Below, piece by piece: positions 17,223 to 26,770 of a stretch of 55,847 bases of DNA. The position numbers and the translations under genes were made by a program. Numbering within the stretch: position 1 is the first letter of the stretch; every line of letters begins with the position of its first letter. Origin of the DNA: Hallella mizrahii (GTDB lineage: Bacteria > Bacteroidota > Bacteroidia > Bacteroidales > Bacteroidaceae). The stretch lies in the NCBI RefSeq assembly GCF_009695775.1, contig NZ_VUNG01000026.1, positions 1 to 55,847 on the forward strand. The letters are read 5' to 3'. The notes beneath the pieces are model-generated. The model worked only from the letters and a program-made list of their open reading frames with translations. It had not been told where the DNA came from and searched no databases.

Positions 17223-18809
17223 ATGAAGTCTAAAATGATTCTTGCGGCCGCTTTTGCCGCAATCTCCCAGTTGGCTTTCGCCGGCGGCATCTTGACCAAC
17301 ACCAATCAAAACATTGCTTATAACCGAATGATGAGCCGTGAGGCTGCCATAGGTATTGATGGTGCGTATTACAACCCAGCCGGTGTGGCTTTTCTTTCAC
17401 CGGGACATCATTTCTCGTTCAATTGGCAGACGGCTATTCAAAGCCGTACCATAGAGAACGATTATCCGTTGTTTGGCAACAACACTGCTGACAACAGCAC
17501 ACACCGCAAGTTTCGGGGCAAGGCCTTTGCGCCGGTTCTTCCTTCCGTACAATATGCTTACAACTGGCACGACTTCTCTTTCCAGTTCAATGGAGGATTG
17601 ATCGGTGGTGGCGGCAAGTGCACCTTCGACGATGGTCTGGGCTCGTTTGAGAAGATTGTCAGCGAGACGGCTTTGGGTGCTGTCGGTCTGGCCGGTGCCG
17701 TGGATCAGGCTTTGGGACAGCAGATGTTCACATCTCCTCAGATGTTTGGCTCTGACGGCAAGTACAACTTCAACAGCTACATGCGTGGCAATTCCTATTA
17801 TTATGGTTTCTCCGTAGGTGCCGCCTACAAGCTGCGCCCCAATATGAGTGTCTTTGCCGGTGTGCGTGCCGTCTACGCCACGGGCAGCTATTATGGCTAT
17901 GTACGCAATATTCAGGTGGGCAACATGCCGCTCTATAAGGTTCTCGACCCGACGAAGACCAATTCCGGCGACATCGAGCTGAACTGTGATCAGAAGGGTC
18001 TCGGTTTCACCCCGATCATCAGTGTGGACTATCGTCTCGGCCGTTGGAACTTCGCAGCAAAGTATGAGTTCAAGACACGTATGCGACTGAAGAACCAGAG
18101 TGTCAATCAGGCACCGTCCATCGGTAACCTTCAGGACAATCTCGGTACGGCAGTGGCACAGGGTGTTGCCGCGCAGGCTATGAAGCAGGGCATGACTCAG
18201 ACCGAGGCCATGGCCTATGGTCTGGAGTATGCCAAGACCAAGCTCAGCGATCCGAGAGTCGTTGGAGCCATGGGCATGATCAAACAGCAGTTCGACAGTA
18301 AGCTGACGGAGGCTACCGGTGAGTATGCCGACGGTGTGAAGGTGCCGGCAGATATTCCAGCCCTGCTCTCTGTGGGTGTGGGCTACAACCCTGTGGATCC
18401 CTTGCGTGTGAATGTTGGCTTCCACTATTTCTACGACAAGCAGGCCTCTGCCTACAACCATCGTGAGGAGAAACTGAAGCGTGGAACCATGGAGTGGACA
18501 GCCGGTGCCGAGTTCGACGCCAGCAAGCGCATCACTGTGTCGGCCGGTTGGCAGAACACCAACTACGGACTGAGCGAGGCATATATGAACGACAAGAGTT
18601 TCGTGGTCAGCTCCAACAGTGTGGCTTGTGGTGCCCGCTTCCATCTCACTAAGCGCATGGACTTGAACGTGGCTTATTTCCACTCGTTCTATCAGCATAA
18701 GAAGACTACTGAGGACGTGGCTCTGTCGTCGACACAGACGGTCACCTACAAGAGCGACTACACCCGCGACAACAACGTGTTCGGCGTAGGTGTGGACTAT
18801 ATCTTCTAA
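17223..18809 (+). CDS. OmpP1/FadL-family outer membrane transporter
   Basis: This 528-residue protein has a signal peptide (residues 1-20, ending LAFA). The FadL/TodX start follows: ILTNTNQNIAYNRMMSREAA then YYNPAGVAFLSPG, the conserved plug with an NPA motif. A long barrel ends in NNVFGVGVDYIF, with a terminal Phe. FadL-type channels take up fatty acids or other hydrophobic molecules. The substrate here is unknown. The insert at about residues 300-365 (AQGVAAQAMKQGMTQTEA) is helical and unusual for a barrel loop, though common in Bacteroidales homologues by recollection. It is a single-gene unit converging on priA. Confidence 0.88.
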   Translation: MKSKMILAAAFAAISQLAFAGGILTNTNQNIAYNRMMSREAAIGIDGAYYNPAGVAFLSPGHHFSFNWQTAIQSRTIENDYPLFGNNTADNSTHRKFRGKAFAPVLPSVQYAYNWHDFSFQFNGGLIGGGGKCTFDDGLGSFEKIVSETALGAVGLAGAVDQALGQQMFTSPQMFGSDGKYNFNSYMRGNSYYYGFSVGAAYKLRPNMSVFAGVRAVYATGSYYGYVRNIQVGNMPLYKVLDPTKTNSGDIELNCDQKGLGFTPIISVDYRLGRWNFAAKYEFKTRMRLKNQSVNQAPSIGNLQDNLGTAVAQGVAAQAMKQGMTQTEAMAYGLEYAKTKLSDPRVVGAMGMIKQQFDSKLTEATGEYADGVKVPADIPALLSVGVGYNPVDPLRVNVGFHYFYDKQASAYNHREEKLKRGTMEWTAGAEFDASKRITVSAGWQNTNYGLSEAYMNDKSFVVSSNSVACGARFHLTKRMDLNVAYFHSFYQHKKTTEDVALSSTQTVTYKSDYTRDNNVFGVGVDYIF

Positions 18810-18885
18810 AAAAGAATGATAGTCTTTGTAAAAGAGGAAATACAGATTTTCTTTACGAAGATGCGATATCCTTTTCGGTAGGCTC

Positions 18886-21159
18886 CTACATGGGGTCTAC
18901 ATCGAAATAGATTTGCAAGGCCTTATAGCCTTTCTGGTTCAGCAACTGCTGCCGGAGGGCTATAAGGCTTTGCTGCGTTTGTGCTCTGGCAATGCCGTTC
19001 TCGAGTTTCAATACGATCTTGCGGATGCTGAGGCTTTGGACGCGTGCCACGCCCGGCTTGTCGGGACCGAGCACACGGTCACCGAAGCGTTGGCGCAGCT
19101 GAGCACCTAATTGCTGGGAAGCCGCCTCGACAATGCCCTCCTGTTTGTGCTTGAGGTATATATATATAAGGTGGTAGAACGGCGGGTAGTGGAACAAATG
19201 GCGCTCGGCGAGCAGGTCGTGGTAGAAGGTCTGGTAGTCGTTGCTCACCACCTGCTGCACCACGGGCAGCAGTGGGTTGCGGGTCTGCAGGACGACGAGT
19301 CCTCGTTTGCCCTTGCGTCCGGCGCGGCCGCTGACCTGACTCATCATCATGAATGCATACTCGTAGGCACGGAAGTCGGGATAGTTGAGCATGGAGTCGG
19401 CGTCGAGGATACCCACCACGGCCACACGGTCGAAGTCGAGTCCTTTGCTGATCATCTGTGTGCCGATGAGCAGATTGGTCTTGCCTGCGCCGAAGTCGTG
19501 GATGATACGCTCGTAGGCTCCCTTCGTGCGGGTGGTGTCGAGGTCCATGCGTGCTACGCGCGCTTCGGGAAACACTTCCTTTATCTGATCTTCTATCTTC
19601 TCTGTGCCATATCCTCGGCCGCTGAGATGAGGATTGCCGCAACAGGGGCAGACCATCGGCACGGGTTGGGTGTAGCCACAATAGTGACAGGTGAGCATGT
19701 TGAGACGTTTGTGGTAGGTGAGACTCACGTCGCAGTTCTTGCAGTGGGGTACCCAACCGCAGACCTTACACTCGATCATCGGCGCAAAGCCACGGCGGTT
19801 CTGGAAGAGGATGGCTTGCTTGCCTTGGCTCAGTGCCTCACGTATGGCACTGAGCAACTGGGGCGAGAAAGGACCGCTCATCATCTTGCGGTGGCGCAGG
19901 TCCTTGATGTCGACAACGTGGATGTCGGGCAGCTCGATGCCCTGGTAACGCTGCATGAGCGGCACATAACCGTATTTCCCCGTCTTGGCGTTGTAGTAGC
20001 TTTCCATGCACGGCGTGGCACTGCCTAAGAGTGTCTTTGCGCCGAGCATCTGTGCCATGACGATGGCCGCGCTGCGTGCATGGTAGCGTGGTGCGGGGTC
20101 TTGCTGTTTGTAGCTGGTCTCGTGCTCTTCGTCGATGATCACCAGTCCCAGTCGCTGAAATGGCAGAAACACGGCACTGCGTGCGCCGAGGATCACGCTG
20201 TACGGCTTGTCAGAGAGTTGCTTCTGCCAGATCTCCACGCGCTCGGCATCGCTGTATTTGCTGTGATAGATACCCAACTCACTGCCGAAGACACGCTGCA
20301 AACGTTCGGTCATCTGCACGGTAAGCGCAATCTCTGGCAAGAGATAGAGTACTTGCTTGCCCTCGGCGATGGCCTTCTCAATGAGATGGATGTAGATCTC
20401 GGTCTTGCCGCTGGAGGTTACGCCATGGAGCAGCACCACGTTTTTCTCCTTCCACTGTGCTTCTATGGCGTCCATGGCCTTGGCCTGAGCGTCGTTGAGT
20501 GTCTTCGTATTTTCGGGATGAGGCTGCCCCGCATGGTTGAGCCGTCCCACCTCACGGTCGTAGGCCTCGAGGAAGCCGTGGACAACCAACTGCCGCACAA
20601 TAGCTGTGGAGCAACTGGTGGCGTTCATGAGTTCCTCGCGTGTCAGTTCCTTAATCTCGCAGGGATTCTCGAAGTAGACATCCCAGTGGGAGAGTTGCAG
20701 GAAGGCGAGAAACACTTTCTGCTGTTTGGGCATTCGTCGCAAAAGGTCGATGGCGATATGCAGTGCTTGTTCGTTGCGGTATTTGGCGGCCAGCCTCACG
20801 CAGGTCTCCGTCTTCGGGCGGTAGCCTGTCTCTGCTTTCAGTCCGGCAGGCAGGGCGGCGTTCATCACTTCGCCCATGGTGCACATATAGTATGAGGCGA
20901 TCCACTGCCACAGCCGGTATTGGTGGGGCAGGATGACGGGTGCAGGATCGAGCACGTCGAGCACTTCTTTGATCTTGCTGTCGTCGAGGTCTGGCTTGTC
21001 GTCGTGGACGCGTATGCAGAGAGCCGCCACCGTCTTGCTCTTGCCCCAAGGCACGAGCAGGCGCATGCCCGCCACGATGCCGTTGGCTTTCTTGTCGTCA
21101 ACGGCATAACTGAATGTGCCCTCCAAGGGCAGCGGCAATATCACGTCTACGTATCTCAT
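18886..21159 (-). CDS. priA: Primosomal protein N', replication restart helicase
   Basis: This 757-residue protein is the PriA helicase, which reloads the replisome at stalled forks. The N-terminal DNA-binding domain begins YVDVILPLPLEGTFSYAV. The Walker A motif is GVTSSGKT (residues 246-253) and the DEEH box is in LVIIDEEHETSYKQ. The zinc-binding cysteines fall in CKVCGWVPHCKNC and CHYCG...CPCCG. The helicase C domain carries IGTQMISKGLDFDRV and SGRAGR. Length and motifs are complete. The promoter is just upstream. Confidence 0.96.
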   Translation of the reverse strand: MRYVDVILPLPLEGTFSYAVDDKKANGIVAGMRLLVPWGKSKTVAALCIRVHDDKPDLDDSKIKEVLDVLDPAPVILPHQYRLWQWIASYYMCTMGEVMNAALPAGLKAETGYRPKTETCVRLAAKYRNEQALHIAIDLLRRMPKQQKVFLAFLQLSHWDVYFENPCEIKELTREELMNATSCSTAIVRQLVVHGFLEAYDREVGRLNHAGQPHPENTKTLNDAQAKAMDAIEAQWKEKNVVLLHGVTSSGKTEIYIHLIEKAIAEGKQVLYLLPEIALTVQMTERLQRVFGSELGIYHSKYSDAERVEIWQKQLSDKPYSVILGARSAVFLPFQRLGLVIIDEEHETSYKQQDPAPRYHARSAAIVMAQMLGAKTLLGSATPCMESYYNAKTGKYGYVPLMQRYQGIELPDIHVVDIKDLRHRKMMSGPFSPQLLSAIREALSQGKQAILFQNRRGFAPMIECKVCGWVPHCKNCDVSLTYHKRLNMLTCHYCGYTQPVPMVCPCCGNPHLSGRGYGTEKIEDQIKEVFPEARVARMDLDTTRTKGAYERIIHDFGAGKTNLLIGTQMISKGLDFDRVAVVGILDADSMLNYPDFRAYEYAFMMMSQVSGRAGRKGKRGLVVLQTRNPLLPVVQQVVSNDYQTFYHDLLAERHLFHYPPFYHLIYIYLKHKQEGIVEAASQQLGAQLRQRFGDRVLGPDKPGVARVQSLSIRKIVLKLENGIARAQTQQSLIALRQQLLNQKGYKALQIYFDVDPM

Positions 21160-21176
21160 GAGAATATATACGTGAG

Positions 21177-21208
21177 CAAAGGTAGTAAATTAATTAATAG
21201 ATACCAAA
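21177..21208 (-). promoter_or_regulatory. Promoter of priA
   Basis: On the minus strand the -7 box TACCTTTG (21184-21177) is preceded by TTTG (21208-21205) with a 20-base spacer. The leader would be about 12 bases. Confidence 0.65.
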
Positions 21209-21242
21209 TTTGCCATACGTAAATTGCCATGCTCTCTATCGG

Positions 21243-22022
21243 CTACTCTTTTCTTTCTTCTATCTTCACATCTAACGTCTGCTCAATGACGGTGATGATG
21301 CTGTTGAGATTGGCAGTGTCAAAGTCAGCGGTGAGGCGCTTGGACATGTTGTCAGCAGTGAGGTGCACATGATAGTAGGTGCTGAGCGTGTGAAGCACAT
21401 CGTCGAGGGGCGTGTCTATGAAATGGAACTCATGAGTAGCCCAAGCCGCCGAGTTGAGGTCGGCTTTTCTGTCCAGTCGTGGCGTGCTTTCTCCATCAGT
21501 GAGCATGGCCGACATGCCCGCCCTTAAGGCGACAGCCGTGCTGCCGGAACGTGTAGAACCGAAACTGGCAGCACCTTCAAGGACTGTCAGGCGTGTACCC
21601 GCTGCCGACTCCTCCACTTGCAGCTGCGTGCCGATGTCGCGGACGGCGTAGTTGTCGTCAACAATGGTGAAGGGATGATTGGCATCGTGATGGATGGCGA
21701 AGAAGGCTTTGCCCGTCATCTCCACTTTGCGGCAGTCGCCCTTGTAGGACAGTGTGGCGTGGGGAGCCAGCGTCACCATCGTGCCGTCGGGCAGACGATA
21801 GACTTGTTGTGTGGCCTCGGCGGTGAGCGTTGTCGTTGAGGGCTTCAGATACAGATAAGTGCCGAGGCTTGCGGCCACGAGTACAGAGGCGGCGATGGCT
21901 GTCCAGCGCAGGTACAGGTGCTTGGCGGTTTTGGGGCGGATGCCCGTGCGGGTCTGAATCTTATCGAGGGCTCTTTGTGTGTCAAGCTTGCCCTCTTTAT
22001 AATAATGAAGAACGTAGCGCAT
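21243..22022 (-). CDS. FecR-family anti-sigma factor
   Basis: This 259-residue protein has one membrane helix at about residues 40-58 (WTAIAASVLVAASLGTYLYL). A periplasmic FecR domain follows (RLPDGTMVTLAPHATLSY, then KVEMTGKAFF and VRDIGTQLQV), then a C-terminal DUF4974-like domain (FIDTPLDDVLHTLSTYYHVHL), which resembles the STN fold. Such proteins bind an ECF sigma factor in the cytoplasm and release it when an outer-membrane receptor signals. I chose the ATG at 22022, 15 bases after the DUF4249 stop; the frame opens earlier at 22076 but would overlap that gene by 40 bases. It is the last gene of the operon, an unusual place for an anti-sigma factor. Confidence 0.88.
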   Translation of the reverse strand: MRYVLHYYKEGKLDTQRALDKIQTRTGIRPKTAKHLYLRWTAIAASVLVAASLGTYLYLKPSTTTLTAEATQQVYRLPDGTMVTLAPHATLSYKGDCRKVEMTGKAFFAIHHDANHPFTIVDDNYAVRDIGTQLQVEESAAGTRLTVLEGAASFGSTRSGSTAVALRAGMSAMLTDGESTPRLDRKADLNSAAWATHEFHFIDTPLDDVLHTLSTYYHVHLTADNMSKRLTADFDTANLNSIITVIEQTLDVKIEERKE

Positions 22023-22036
22023 ACGTGAATGGTGAG

Positions 22037-23080
22037 TTATTTCCAGGTTTGTATGATCTCTTCGTATCTTGTCCACTTCGTTTTTGTCTTATGGTAGCCT
22101 GCTGCCATGCCGATGCCGCCCTTGACATTGCCGTAGGAAGGAGCGATGTTAGACAGTCCGGCTTTGGCCAGGTCGTTGTTGTCGAGGCTGCCGATGGAGT
22201 GGATGAAATGATAGAATTCCGGCGTGATGTGGTAGAGGATGACACGATAGTAAGGGCTGACCAGCTGTGAGCTCATACTACCATCCGGCAGCTTGACCGT
22301 TTCTTGGCCAGGTTCATACCACACGTTCAAGTGCAACGTATAGGTCTTGCCGTTGATGTCGTCGTCGGTGAAGACGTAGAAATGTTCGTAGTCGTTGTCG
22401 TCGTAGCCGAAGTCATAGTCGATTTGTCCGAGTCCACTGAGCAGTGGCTCACTGTCGAGGTAGATATGCCGTACTGATTCCGTAGTGTCCGTCTTGCCGG
22501 TGTCGTCAGAGGGGGCTTCGCCCTCCGCGTCGGTTCCCGTTAAGATGCCTCCTTTGTGAGTGATGATAGCACTCACCAGCTGCACGGCGTAGTAGTCTTT
22601 CGTGTCGCCGGGATCGGTGAAAGTGGCGGAGATCTGATAGAAGTCCTCAGCCTGCTCTTCGTAGTTGGAGTAGAGGTGTACCCGTTTGACCGTCGGGTTG
22701 TCGATGGTGATGGCGTCGAGGATGGTCGTTGATGCCGAGGCGACGGGCAGACTGTCGGCATAGGCGGCGATATGTATGTGGTCGCCGACCTGCTGGTGTG
22801 CCACGGCCTTGTACGTACCGTCGCCCATGTTGATGATTTCCGCTTCCTTGCCATTGACGGTGTAGTCGACATGTGCTGTGGTGACGGGCGTGATACTGCC
22901 TTTTGTATTGACCGGCAGGCTGCGTGTGAGCCGTATGACTGTGGTGTCGCCGGCTGTGGGCATACAGTAAAGGATGAGCTTGGGATTGCTCTGTATCTTA
23001 TTGATGTCGAAGTCGTCCTTGCAGGAGGTCAGCGAGAGTGCGGCGAGTATATATATAAATAAGGTGTAGTGGTGTCGCAT
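22037..23080 (-). CDS. DUF4249 family outer membrane lipoprotein
   Basis: This 347-residue lipoprotein has a type II signal peptide with the lipobox SLTSC (residues 16-20), followed by DDFDINKI. A DUF4249 domain of beta-sandwich type follows, with NPKLILYCMPTAGDTTVIRL and repeated Tyr-rich strands. Proteins of this family are regularly encoded directly after STN-containing TonB receptors in Bacteroidetes and may cap the receptor or bind its ligand, but their function is unknown. The start at 23080 lies 4 bases after the receptor stop. The open frame extends far upstream, only as a shadow of the receptor. Confidence 0.87.
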   Translation of the reverse strand: MRHHYTLFIYILAALSLTSCKDDFDINKIQSNPKLILYCMPTAGDTTVIRLTRSLPVNTKGSITPVTTAHVDYTVNGKEAEIINMGDGTYKAVAHQQVGDHIHIAAYADSLPVASASTTILDAITIDNPTVKRVHLYSNYEEQAEDFYQISATFTDPGDTKDYYAVQLVSAIITHKGGILTGTDAEGEAPSDDTGKTDTTESVRHIYLDSEPLLSGLGQIDYDFGYDDNDYEHFYVFTDDDINGKTYTLHLNVWYEPGQETVKLPDGSMSSQLVSPYYRVILYHITPEFYHFIHSIGSLDNNDLAKAGLSNIAPSYGNVKGGIGMAAGYHKTKTKWTRYEEIIQTWK

Positions 23081-23084
23081 GGCA

Positions 23085-25796
23085 TTAAAACTTATAAGTG
23101 TAACTAAATGATGGGATGATGGGGATGTAGCCTTTCGCCTTAGCCTTGAACGTGCCGGAGTAGTTGTCGTAGTTGACATCGACCCACATGGTGTTGAGAT
23201 GGCAGTAGGCATTGTAGATGCTCCAGTTCCAGATGCGCTCATGTCCGTGCTTGGTGCGGTGGTGGATGTCCACGCCGATGTCGAGACGGTGGTAGGCAGG
23301 CGCACTGACGTTGTTGGGCCGTTCGAAGAGGAAGTCCTCCTCGCCGCCGTCGCCCAGGTCGGGGTAGTTGACATATTGTGTGGGCACGGTGAGGCGGTTG
23401 CCGCTGTGATAGAGCCACTCGGCGTAGAGGCTGGTGCCCTTGCCGAAGGTGTAGCGCACCGATGCGTTGATTTTATGGCGGTTGTCAAACTTGTCGTAGT
23501 ACCAGTCTGGGAAATACTCCTCGAACTTGCGCTTGTTCCACGATAGTGTATAGGAAGCGTCGAGCTGCAGGCGGTGTGTGGCATAGTGTGCGTCGAACTC
23601 CAATCCGTAGAAGCGCCCGTGCCCTTCCATCACCTTCGTGTCCCAGTTGTTGGCGGGTGGCTCCAGTCCCTGCCAGTTGGTATATTGCAGCAGATGTGAC
23701 GACCACTTGTAGTAGCCTTCCATCGACAGCAGCCAATGGTGGTTGGGCTGTAGATACACGCCCGCAGCCCACTGATGGCTGTGCATAGGATGCAGGCGGG
23801 CTGTCGTGGGCACCCAGTAGTCGCTCGGCAAGTCGATGTAGGCATTGGAGATCTTGTGCACAAACTGCGTCATCGTGGTGTAGCTGGCTTTGAACGAGAG
23901 GTATCGGTTGGGCTGGTATTTCACGGCGGCGCGCGGGTCGAGGTTCATAAACGTCTTACCCTGAACATGGAAGAGCGCCATGTTCATGCCGGCGTTGAGA
24001 CTCCAGTGGTTGCTGAGTGTCATCTCGTCCTCGGCATAGACGTTCAGCTCCGTGGCAGCGAGATGGCTTTTTGAACTGACCTTCGTGGTGTCACCTTCCC
24101 CGTCATTGCTGAAGATGTTGATTTGATCGTTGCTCTGTGGCCGGAAGTGGTGTAGCGTGAAGTCATGACCGAAACGGATGTGGTGGCGCGGGGTGGGGCG
24201 GTAGTCGAAGGCCATGCGGTAGCCCACGTCGTTGATGGTGGAGTGGTAGCCGTGCTCGGTGAACTGCCGCGAAGACTCGTTGCCGTTAGTGTCCGTGACA
24301 CGGTCATCCTCTAAAGACCGCAGCTTAGACAGACTGTAGGTGTACACGCCCGTGATGTTGGCGAAGAACTTTGGTGAGAGGATATAGGTCCAGTCCAAGG
24401 CAGCATTGAAGTTGCCCCAATTGAAATGGTTTTTTGTCAAATCCTTTTCGGTGTCATGATTGCCCGTGTCTACGCGTCTGCCGTCATTGGTGTAGTAGCT
24501 CATGGCGCCGTAACTGTAGTCATACTCGTCGCGTGTCGACAGTCTGTCCTGCCCCCAATAGGTGCTCAACGACAGTCGCGAGCGGTCGCTGAAGAGATGC
24601 GTCACCTTGGCGTTGAAATCGTGGAAGAAATATTCGAGGTTGATCTTGTCGTCGTCCTCGCCGGCGTGGTGGTTGATATATGAGAACACGGGACGTGTGA
24701 TCAGGTCGAGCCATGAGCGTCGCAGGGCAATGTTGAAACTGGTCTTGCCCTTCTGTATCGGTCCCTCGAACTGCAGGCCACCGTCGAGCAGGCCGAGGCG
24801 CACCGAGCCATGGTACTGCTGCATGTCGCCGTCGGTGGTGCGCACGTCGATGACACTGGATAGTCGTCCACCGTAGCGGGCGGGGAAGCCGCTCTTGTAG
24901 AAGTCGACATTTTTCACGATGTCGGCGTTGAACGATGAGAAGAGTCCGAGCGTGTGGTTGATCTGGTAGAGCGGTGTACCGTCGAGCAGGAAGAGATTCT
25001 CGTCGTTGTTGCCGCCGTGGACATACAGTCCGCTGACGAGTTCCACGCCCTCAGCAACACCGCTGGTGCGCTGGAGCGTCTTCACCACGTCGGGCGAGGA
25101 CAGCAGGGCATAGCCCGTCTTGATGTCAGCCTGCGAGATCGAGCGCTTGCCGGTCTGTGTGTTGAGCAGCGGTGAGTTGAGATCTCCCTCCACGACGACC
25201 TCCGGCAGTCGGTTGTCTTCCTTGAGAGCGACGTCTTGCCGGAGGTTGCTTTCGAGTTTGGTGCTGATCTTTTGATCAGCAAAGCCGAGGTAACTGAACT
25301 TGATATGGTGTTCGCCTCCGGGTAGGGTGAGCGAATAGAAGCCATAGGCGTTGGTGGTGGTTCCCGTGCCGGTGGTCTCGTCCCATACAGTGGCGTTGAT
25401 GAGTGTCTCGCCACTGGTGTCGCGCACATAGCCGCTGAGCGTGTGTCGCCGTGGTGGCGCCAGTGAGGCTTTGTGCGGTTGTGGTTGGCTGTGTGGTGCG
25501 GCCTTTTCCTGTTTGGCTGCTTTCAGTATGATATACTTTCCATTGACCGAGTAGTTGATGCCACTGTCCTTGAAGAGTGCGCTCAGAGCTTGGGCCAGTG
25601 TCATGCCCTTGAGCGACGGTCCTCGATAGGTGTTGCCTACGGGCAGCGTGGCGTCGTAGGTGAAGTTGACTTTCTGAGTACGGTGCAACCATTCCATCTG
25701 TTGCCGGATGGTCGTCGTGTGGTCTTTGCCCCGGACGGCCAGCGGCAACAAGATGAAGAGAATGGTCGCCGCAATGATCATTCTTGCGGTTTTCAC
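23085..25796 (-). CDS. TonB-dependent receptor with STN signalling domain
   Basis: This 903-residue outer membrane receptor has a signal peptide (residues 1-23). An STN domain follows at about 45-95 (FTYDATLPVGNTYRGPSLKG, LAQALSALFKDSGINY). A carboxypeptidase-regulatory-like domain lies at about 115-195 (LSGYVRDTSGETLINATVW), then the plug at about 205-330 (LLSSPDVVKTLQRTSGVAEG) and a 22-strand barrel ending IPSFSYTYKF. The STN domain is the part of FecA-type receptors that signals to a FecR anti-sigma factor. Its presence with FecR and an ECF sigma gene nearby supports a signal-transducing transporter. The ligand is unknown. No SusD partner is present; the neighbour is a DUF4249 lipoprotein instead. 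Confidence 0.93.
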   Translation of the reverse strand: MKTARMIIAATILFILLPLAVRGKDHTTTIRQQMEWLHRTQKVNFTYDATLPVGNTYRGPSLKGMTLAQALSALFKDSGINYSVNGKYIILKAAKQEKAAPHSQPQPHKASLAPPRRHTLSGYVRDTSGETLINATVWDETTGTGTTTNAYGFYSLTLPGGEHHIKFSYLGFADQKISTKLESNLRQDVALKEDNRLPEVVVEGDLNSPLLNTQTGKRSISQADIKTGYALLSSPDVVKTLQRTSGVAEGVELVSGLYVHGGNNDENLFLLDGTPLYQINHTLGLFSSFNADIVKNVDFYKSGFPARYGGRLSSVIDVRTTDGDMQQYHGSVRLGLLDGGLQFEGPIQKGKTSFNIALRRSWLDLITRPVFSYINHHAGEDDDKINLEYFFHDFNAKVTHLFSDRSRLSLSTYWGQDRLSTRDEYDYSYGAMSYYTNDGRRVDTGNHDTEKDLTKNHFNWGNFNAALDWTYILSPKFFANITGVYTYSLSKLRSLEDDRVTDTNGNESSRQFTEHGYHSTINDVGYRMAFDYRPTPRHHIRFGHDFTLHHFRPQSNDQINIFSNDGEGDTTKVSSKSHLAATELNVYAEDEMTLSNHWSLNAGMNMALFHVQGKTFMNLDPRAAVKYQPNRYLSFKASYTTMTQFVHKISNAYIDLPSDYWVPTTARLHPMHSHQWAAGVYLQPNHHWLLSMEGYYKWSSHLLQYTNWQGLEPPANNWDTKVMEGHGRFYGLEFDAHYATHRLQLDASYTLSWNKRKFEEYFPDWYYDKFDNRHKINASVRYTFGKGTSLYAEWLYHSGNRLTVPTQYVNYPDLGDGGEEDFLFERPNNVSAPAYHRLDIGVDIHHRTKHGHERIWNWSIYNAYCHLNTMWVDVNYDNYSGTFKAKAKGYIPIIPSFSYTYKF

Positions 25797-25843
25797 GTTA
25801 CAATATATATATGTGGTTTACTGTTTTCTTAGTGGGGTCTTGT

Positions 25844-25867
25844 CTCCCACCCTCTTAGGGGGCGGGA
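25844..25867. repeat. GC-rich imperfect palindrome in an AT-rich gap
   Basis: TCCCACCCT (from 25844) faces AGGGGGCGGGA (25857-25867) around a short loop, in the 79-base gap between the outer membrane protein and receptor genes. It resembles the other GC-rich palindromes near 27573 and 27655. Confidence 0.5.
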
Positions 25868-25875
25868 ATGTCTTC

Positions 25876-26475
25876 TTAGAATGCTTTTCCGAAGCTCACG
25901 TATGGTATGAGAAACACGTCGCCCTTGCTGTAGGCATTGTCGGATGTTGTCCAGCCGTTGGTGGTGTTGATCATTGGTGTGACACCACAGCGGAATTGGA
26001 AACCATGCGTACTGGTGTAGCGGTAGCCAACATTCATATAGAGGAAGTCTCGCACCTGCGTCTTGTTTTCGCTTTTGATGCTGATATAGCTCTCCTTGCC
26101 CATATAAGCGACGAGAAGCTTACTGCTGATGAGGCGCAGTTGGTTGCCGAGTCCTAATTCCAGTCTTGACTTGCGCTTGCCGATCAGGTAGTTCATGCCG
26201 GTGGTCAGTCCGTAGTACATTGTATGGGTATGGATGCCCATCATGTTGTCCCATTGTCCAGCCCATCCCAGACCGACTTGATAGCCCCACGGGGAGTCCT
26301 TCTTCAATCGTGCGTCCCAGTTGGCACTGATGCCCCAGCACGGGCCACCCTCCTCACCATAGATACTGTGCAGTGGCATGACAAAGGTGGAGTCTGCTGT
26401 TCTTGCCGTCATCGTCAGGCTGCATCCCATCAAAAGCAGTGCAAGAGCCAGCCCCTTGCTTTTCTTTTCATTCAT
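25876..26475 (-). CDS. Hypothetical outer membrane beta-barrel protein
   Basis: This 199-residue protein has a signal peptide (residues 1-27, hydrophobic core GLALALLLMGCSLTM). Alternating aromatic beta-strands follow and it ends VFLIPYVSFGKAF, with a terminal Phe typical of barrels. I do not recognise a named family. It is the first gene of the operon with the TonB receptor, DUF4249 lipoprotein and FecR genes, 79 bases before the receptor. It may help the receptor or be an adapter for the same substrate. Confidence 0.7.
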   Translation of the reverse strand: MNEKKSKGLALALLLMGCSLTMTARTADSTFVMPLHSIYGEEGGPCWGISANWDARLKKDSPWGYQVGLGWAGQWDNMMGIHTHTMYYGLTTGMNYLIGKRKSRLELGLGNQLRLISSKLLVAYMGKESYISIKSENKTQVRDFLYMNVGYRYTSTHGFQFRCGVTPMINTTNGWTTSDNAYSKGDVFLIPYVSFGKAF

Positions 26476-26770
26476 ATTTTCTCAATTGTTGTTTTCTTTT
26501 TTGCTATGACGCAAAGAAAGCGCAATCCCCCTATGGAAAATATAAAAAATGCGTTTTTTAGGCCAAAGGACAAAGTATGGCTTGATTCCACCTGTTAGAT
26601 TTATCTCCCCTCACGAGACGTTGTTGACAGCATGTGTAATGGTGAGGCAACATGAAAATGTATTGACAAAAGTATGTTCGTCTGAACTTTCATTTTAGAG
26701 TGGACGGTAAGTGCCTTTTTTTATGAAAAGCACTCTGTCAACCTAAGAATACCGTCCTTTGACTCACAAA
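26476..26770. other. Intergenic leader region with a nested hairpin
   Basis: This region upstream of the receptor operon has no gene. GGACGGTA (26702-26709) pairs with TACCGTCC (26750-26757), enclosing an inner stem near 26710-26732. A possible -7 element TACTTTTG lies on the minus strand at 26674-26667. The rest is unexplained. Confidence 0.55.

Noticed and set aside
18810..18885. Terminator between the convergent FadL and priA genes
   Set aside because: The inverted sequences near 18828-18856 are imperfect and there is no clean T-run on either strand.
19156..19171. Recurrent TATATATA runs as phase-variable tracts
   Set aside because: The runs (here, near 23050, 25804 and 27541) are at most about 10 bases and in several cases encode Tyr-Ile repeats or precede starts. 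Nothing shows length variation.
22037..23584. DUF4249 frame extended upstream to 23584
   Set aside because: The upstream part overlaps the TonB receptor in another frame. The lipoprotein signal begins at 23080.
21243..26475. SusC/SusD polysaccharide utilisation locus
   Set aside because: The receptor carries an STN domain and is paired with DUF4249, and no SusD-like gene is present.
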